Part shown: positions 16,164 to 17,946 of the stretch, piece after piece
How the letters are laid out: every line of letters starts with the position of its first letter
Numbering within the stretch: position 1 is the first letter of the stretch
Made by a program: the position numbers and the translations under genes
Assembly: GCA_002332615.1 (NCBI GenBank)
Contig: DDAL01000006.1
Location: 1 to 17,946 of the forward strand
Direction of reading: 5' to 3'
From: Sphingobacteriaceae bacterium UBA2059
GTDB taxonomy: Bacteria > Bacteroidota > Bacteroidia > Sphingobacteriales > Sphingobacteriaceae
Length of the DNA stretch: 17,946 nucleotides
The notes under the pieces: model-generated
The model's input: the letters and a program-made list of their open reading frames with translations, nothing else
The model's database searches: none
What the model was told of the DNA's origin: nothing

Positions 16164-16515
16164 AGAATTCTTCACCAAATTTAATATAGAGCTGCGAGAA
16201 TGCCAGTCTCCGATTATGGATTGGCATTGTCCATTTCTTACTGATGTTTTTTAATGACCAGGTACATGAGCTTCATCACTGCCTGTTCAGAACAAAATAC
16301 GTAATGCAAAGTTACGTAATGCTTATCAAAAGTTTAATCAGCGCCTGTTCTCAAGAAAACGCACCTTCGGTCTTGATTATTTTATGAAGCTGGCGGTAGA
16401 CGCCTTCAATCGGATTGGTGGTGTGAACAAATTTATAGATACATTGAATCGTATTTAAAAGAATGCTAATAGGTTCACCCAATTATCAGCTGGTTCCGAA
16501 CCGGTATAAGTTGTT
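16164..16515 (-). pseudogene. IS256-family transposase remnant (C-terminal part)
   Basis: On the minus strand, frames broken by stops and shifts give in order: ADNWVNLLAFF, then IYKFVHTTNPIEGVYRQLHKIIKTEGAFS (core motif HTTNPIEG at about 16405-16428), then two versions of SEQA[LV][IM]KL, then KKWTMPIHN (16213-16239) and LAFSQLYIKFGEEF. These are the C-terminal landmarks of IS256-type mutator transposases (YTTNxIE, KKWT, W-x-L, IKFG). The DDE catalytic core is missing. The end abuts the end of the IS110 remnant on the opposite strand, so exact boundaries are uncertain by about 20 bp. Confidence 0.8.
16298..16322. repeat. Short direct repeat inside the IS256 remnant
   Basis: TACGTAATGC occurs at 16298-16307 and again at 16313-16322, a 15-bp period. 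It lies between two homologous SEQA...KL coding fragments, so a small duplication or join between two element copies probably happened here. Confidence 0.5.
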
Positions 16516-16520
16516 GGAAC

Positions 16521-16809
16521 GGCCTATTGCAGTAAATAAGATAAATAAGTGATATACGTATTATCACAACTAAAGCATCGTGTAATAGCCTTTTAAACCC
16601 GCCTAATTTATATTTAATCTAATAGCAATATAAATTATCCTATCGAATTCGACCCTATCACAATACCCACTACCAATTTGCTTCTCTTCAGCCTTTGTCG
16701 TTGGATAAAAGAACGTATTATGAAGAAAAAAAGACGATCTATTTAAATACTACTCGCCGGGATCTAATAAATCTTGTCACCTATATTATTTGGATAATTA
16801 TGAAGTAAC
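16521..16809. other. Intergenic stretch without recognisable genes
   Basis: This 289-bp AT-rich segment separates the IS256 remnant from the second phosphodiester glycosidase gene. I see no conserved coding motif, RNA gene or strong terminator in it. One stop-free + frame without a convincing start ends at 16808, but it matches nothing I recognise. Confidence 0.5.
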
Positions 16810-17748
16810 TTATTTTATGAATAAAACGGTTTCGACCTTTCGTTGTCCGTAATGGTCGAATTTTTTATTGTCAGTTGGGTAGTTTACAATACCATTATTA
16901 GGCTGGCCTTTAACCCACATCATAGTCGAACCTCCACCGTCTATATTCATTGCCGACTTCGGATTAAAATAACGGTGCAAAAATACAGTCAACTCCTTTG
17001 CAGACATGCCTTTTGCTTTATCATTTCTCCCATCAACTGTAACTAATAACAAAGATCCTTCTTTTGTAACGGCAATTGCGGTTCTTGGATGCCTTACCCC
17101 CTGATGTTTCAAATAATGCTCGTAATGCAGTGTTTTAAGGTCTAATTTTAACAAGGTAGTATCTGCAAATGTTAAACCTACCGGCTTGAAGTTATCAATC
17201 AACATTGGTGCACCTGTCATAATATTTGATGCCTTAATCGCTGAGAAATTTTCCGGAGAAAATTCAATACTAAATTTAGTTCCCTCATCATTAAAAGTCA
17301 TCATTCCCTGATGTTTCCACCAATAAATACTGTTTTTGGAAACTTTCACCTTCTGAATGTCTTTCCCTTTCAAACGTAGATGCATATATTCTGCAGAATC
17401 CTTTTTTTCTATAAAATAGGTTGCATTTATACCTGCTATAGCCCCGGAAATCCTATCTGCGAAGGCAGACAACGAATCTTTTTCCTTTTTATATTCTAAA
17501 ACAGCCCGGCCTAATTTAACGTTGGGATTAAAACTAATAACGTTTACATTTTGACCAGCAAATTCTTTATCTGTTGATGAGGAAAATTTGTACCAAATTA
17601 TGTCTCTGCGAAGAGTATCTATTTCCCAACCATTTTTTTCTAACAATTCCGGTTGATCCGCTGCTGCTATTTGCACACTCTTTTGACTGGAACAACTAAT
17701 TCCCAGAACTACAACAATTAAAAATGACCAATTTTTTTTTATTCTCAT
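16810..17748 (-). CDS. Second phosphodiester glycosidase (NAGPA / DUF2233) lipoprotein
   Basis: A 312-residue lipoprotein with lipobox GISC (Cys19) followed by SSQKS, which lacks the KKE-type surface signal seen in other lipoproteins of this window and so may face the periplasm. The family blocks are intact: AGINATYF (105-112), HPRTAIAV (220-227), VTVDGR (236-241) and NIDGGGST (268-275). It carries its own Trp-rich central segment (IYWWKHQGMM, 141-150) and is clearly diverged from the homolog at 7819-8763, so it is an old paralog rather than a fresh copy. It is transcribed in the same direction as the PUL but separated from it by two dead transposases. The proposed reaction is the same: release of a sugar from a phosphodiester. 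Whether it belongs to the same regulon is unknown. Confidence 0.92.
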   Translation of the reverse strand: MRIKKNWSFLIVVVLGISCSSQKSVQIAAADQPELLEKNGWEIDTLRRDIIWYKFSSSTDKEFAGQNVNVISFNPNVKLGRAVLEYKKEKDSLSAFADRISGAIAGINATYFIEKKDSAEYMHLRLKGKDIQKVKVSKNSIYWWKHQGMMTFNDEGTKFSIEFSPENFSAIKASNIMTGAPMLIDNFKPVGLTFADTTLLKLDLKTLHYEHYLKHQGVRHPRTAIAVTKEGSLLLVTVDGRNDKAKGMSAKELTVFLHRYFNPKSAMNIDGGGSTMMWVKGQPNNGIVNYPTDNKKFDHYGQRKVETVLFIK

Positions 17749-17776
17749 TAAATTTTTACACTAAGTGATTATTATT

Positions 17777-17899
17777 CTATTTTTCCAACTTGAAATCTAT
17801 TCCTATTTCACCGTTACTTCTGTCAATGTATAGTTTCAAAGTAAAGCTTTTCTCGGCAAAAACAAAATATCGCATATAATTCACCAGCGGATTAATTAC
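17777..17899 (-). CDS. Short unidentified ORF or C-terminal gene fragment
   Basis: A minus-strand frame is open from 17899 to the TAG at 17777-17779. It contains an ATG at 17875 (32 codons: MRYFVFAEK...IDRSNGEIGIDFKLEK). An in-frame stop codon lies just upstream at 17900-17902, so it is either a tiny gene or the tail of a broken one. The alternating strand-like composition resembles the end of a beta-rich protein. I do not recognise the family. It ends 28 bp before the phosphodiester glycosidase start. Confidence 0.2.
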   Translation of the reverse strand, partial: VINPLVNYMRYFVFAEKSFTLKLYIDRSNGEIGIDFKLEK

Positions 17900-17905
17900 T
17901 TATCT

Positions 17906-17936
17906 GGACGCTACTCTCATTCACTTGTAAGTGTCC
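17906..17936. repeat. Palindromic sequence at right edge
   Basis: CACTTGTAAGTG (17922-17933) is a perfect palindrome apart from its two central bases, and GGAC at 17906 pairs with GTCC at 17933-17936. A GTAAGTGTCCC-like string of this kind can be the terminal inverted repeat of an insertion sequence, but the partner end is not in the window. Confidence 0.25.
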
Positions 17937-17946
17937 CTAAAAATCG

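Noticed and set aside
16625..16808. Stop-free + frame of about 60 codons ending next to the second phosphodiester glycosidase
   Set aside because: No plausible start near the left end, no motif I recognise, and low-complexity AT-rich composition; a chance frame is more likely.

Overview
The window looks like chromosomal DNA from a Bacteroidota bacterium, most likely a Sphingobacteriaceae relative such as Pedobacter. This is an inference from the AT-rich composition, the SusC/SusD pair, the FecR-type anti-sigma factor with a DUF4974-like tail, the many SPII lipoproteins with 'CKK' starts and the A-rich (not Shine-Dalgarno) start contexts. No rRNA or tRNA gene is present to test it.

Layout. 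(1) 2-1474, + strand: the C-terminal part of an S9 prolyl-oligopeptidase-family peptidase, cut by the left window edge and ending at a strong, probably bidirectional terminator (1494-1527). (2) 1593-15349, - strand: a complete polysaccharide utilization locus (PUL), nine genes with very short spacing. In transcription order they are an ECF sigma factor, a FecR anti-sigma factor, a SusC-type TonB-dependent transporter with an STN signalling domain, a SusD-type lipoprotein, a phosphodiester glycosidase (NAGPA/DUF2233) lipoprotein, an IPT + six-repeat NHL lipoprotein, a periplasmic endonuclease/exonuclease/phosphatase (EEP) hydrolase, a GH3 glycosidase with an unusual C-terminal carboxypeptidase-regulatory-like domain, and a second EEP hydrolase that is a lipoprotein with a C-terminal three-repeat fascin-like beta-trefoil. 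(3) 15350-15676: leader and promoter region with a -7-like box inside a two-part inverted repeat. (4) About 15677-16515: two decayed transposase genes arranged tail to tail, IS110-like on + and IS256-like on -. (5) 16521-16809: nothing recognisable. (6) 16810-17748, - strand: a second phosphodiester glycosidase lipoprotein, then a short unidentified C-terminal ORF fragment at the right edge.

How the genes may work together. The SusC STN domain would sense its ligand and signal through FecR to the ECF sigma factor, giving substrate-induced transcription. The surface lipoproteins (SusD, IPT-NHL, phosphodiester glycosidase, trefoil-EEP) would bind and cut the substrate, SusC would import it, and the periplasmic EEP and GH3 enzymes would finish it. 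Two phosphodiester glycosidases and two EEP phosphoesterases against a single glycoside hydrolase suggest a substrate held together by, or decorated with, sugar-phosphate diester bonds, such as a phosphoglycan, teichoic-acid-like polymer or glycosyl-phospho-lipid headgroup. That substrate is a hypothesis, and it is the most interesting feature of the window.
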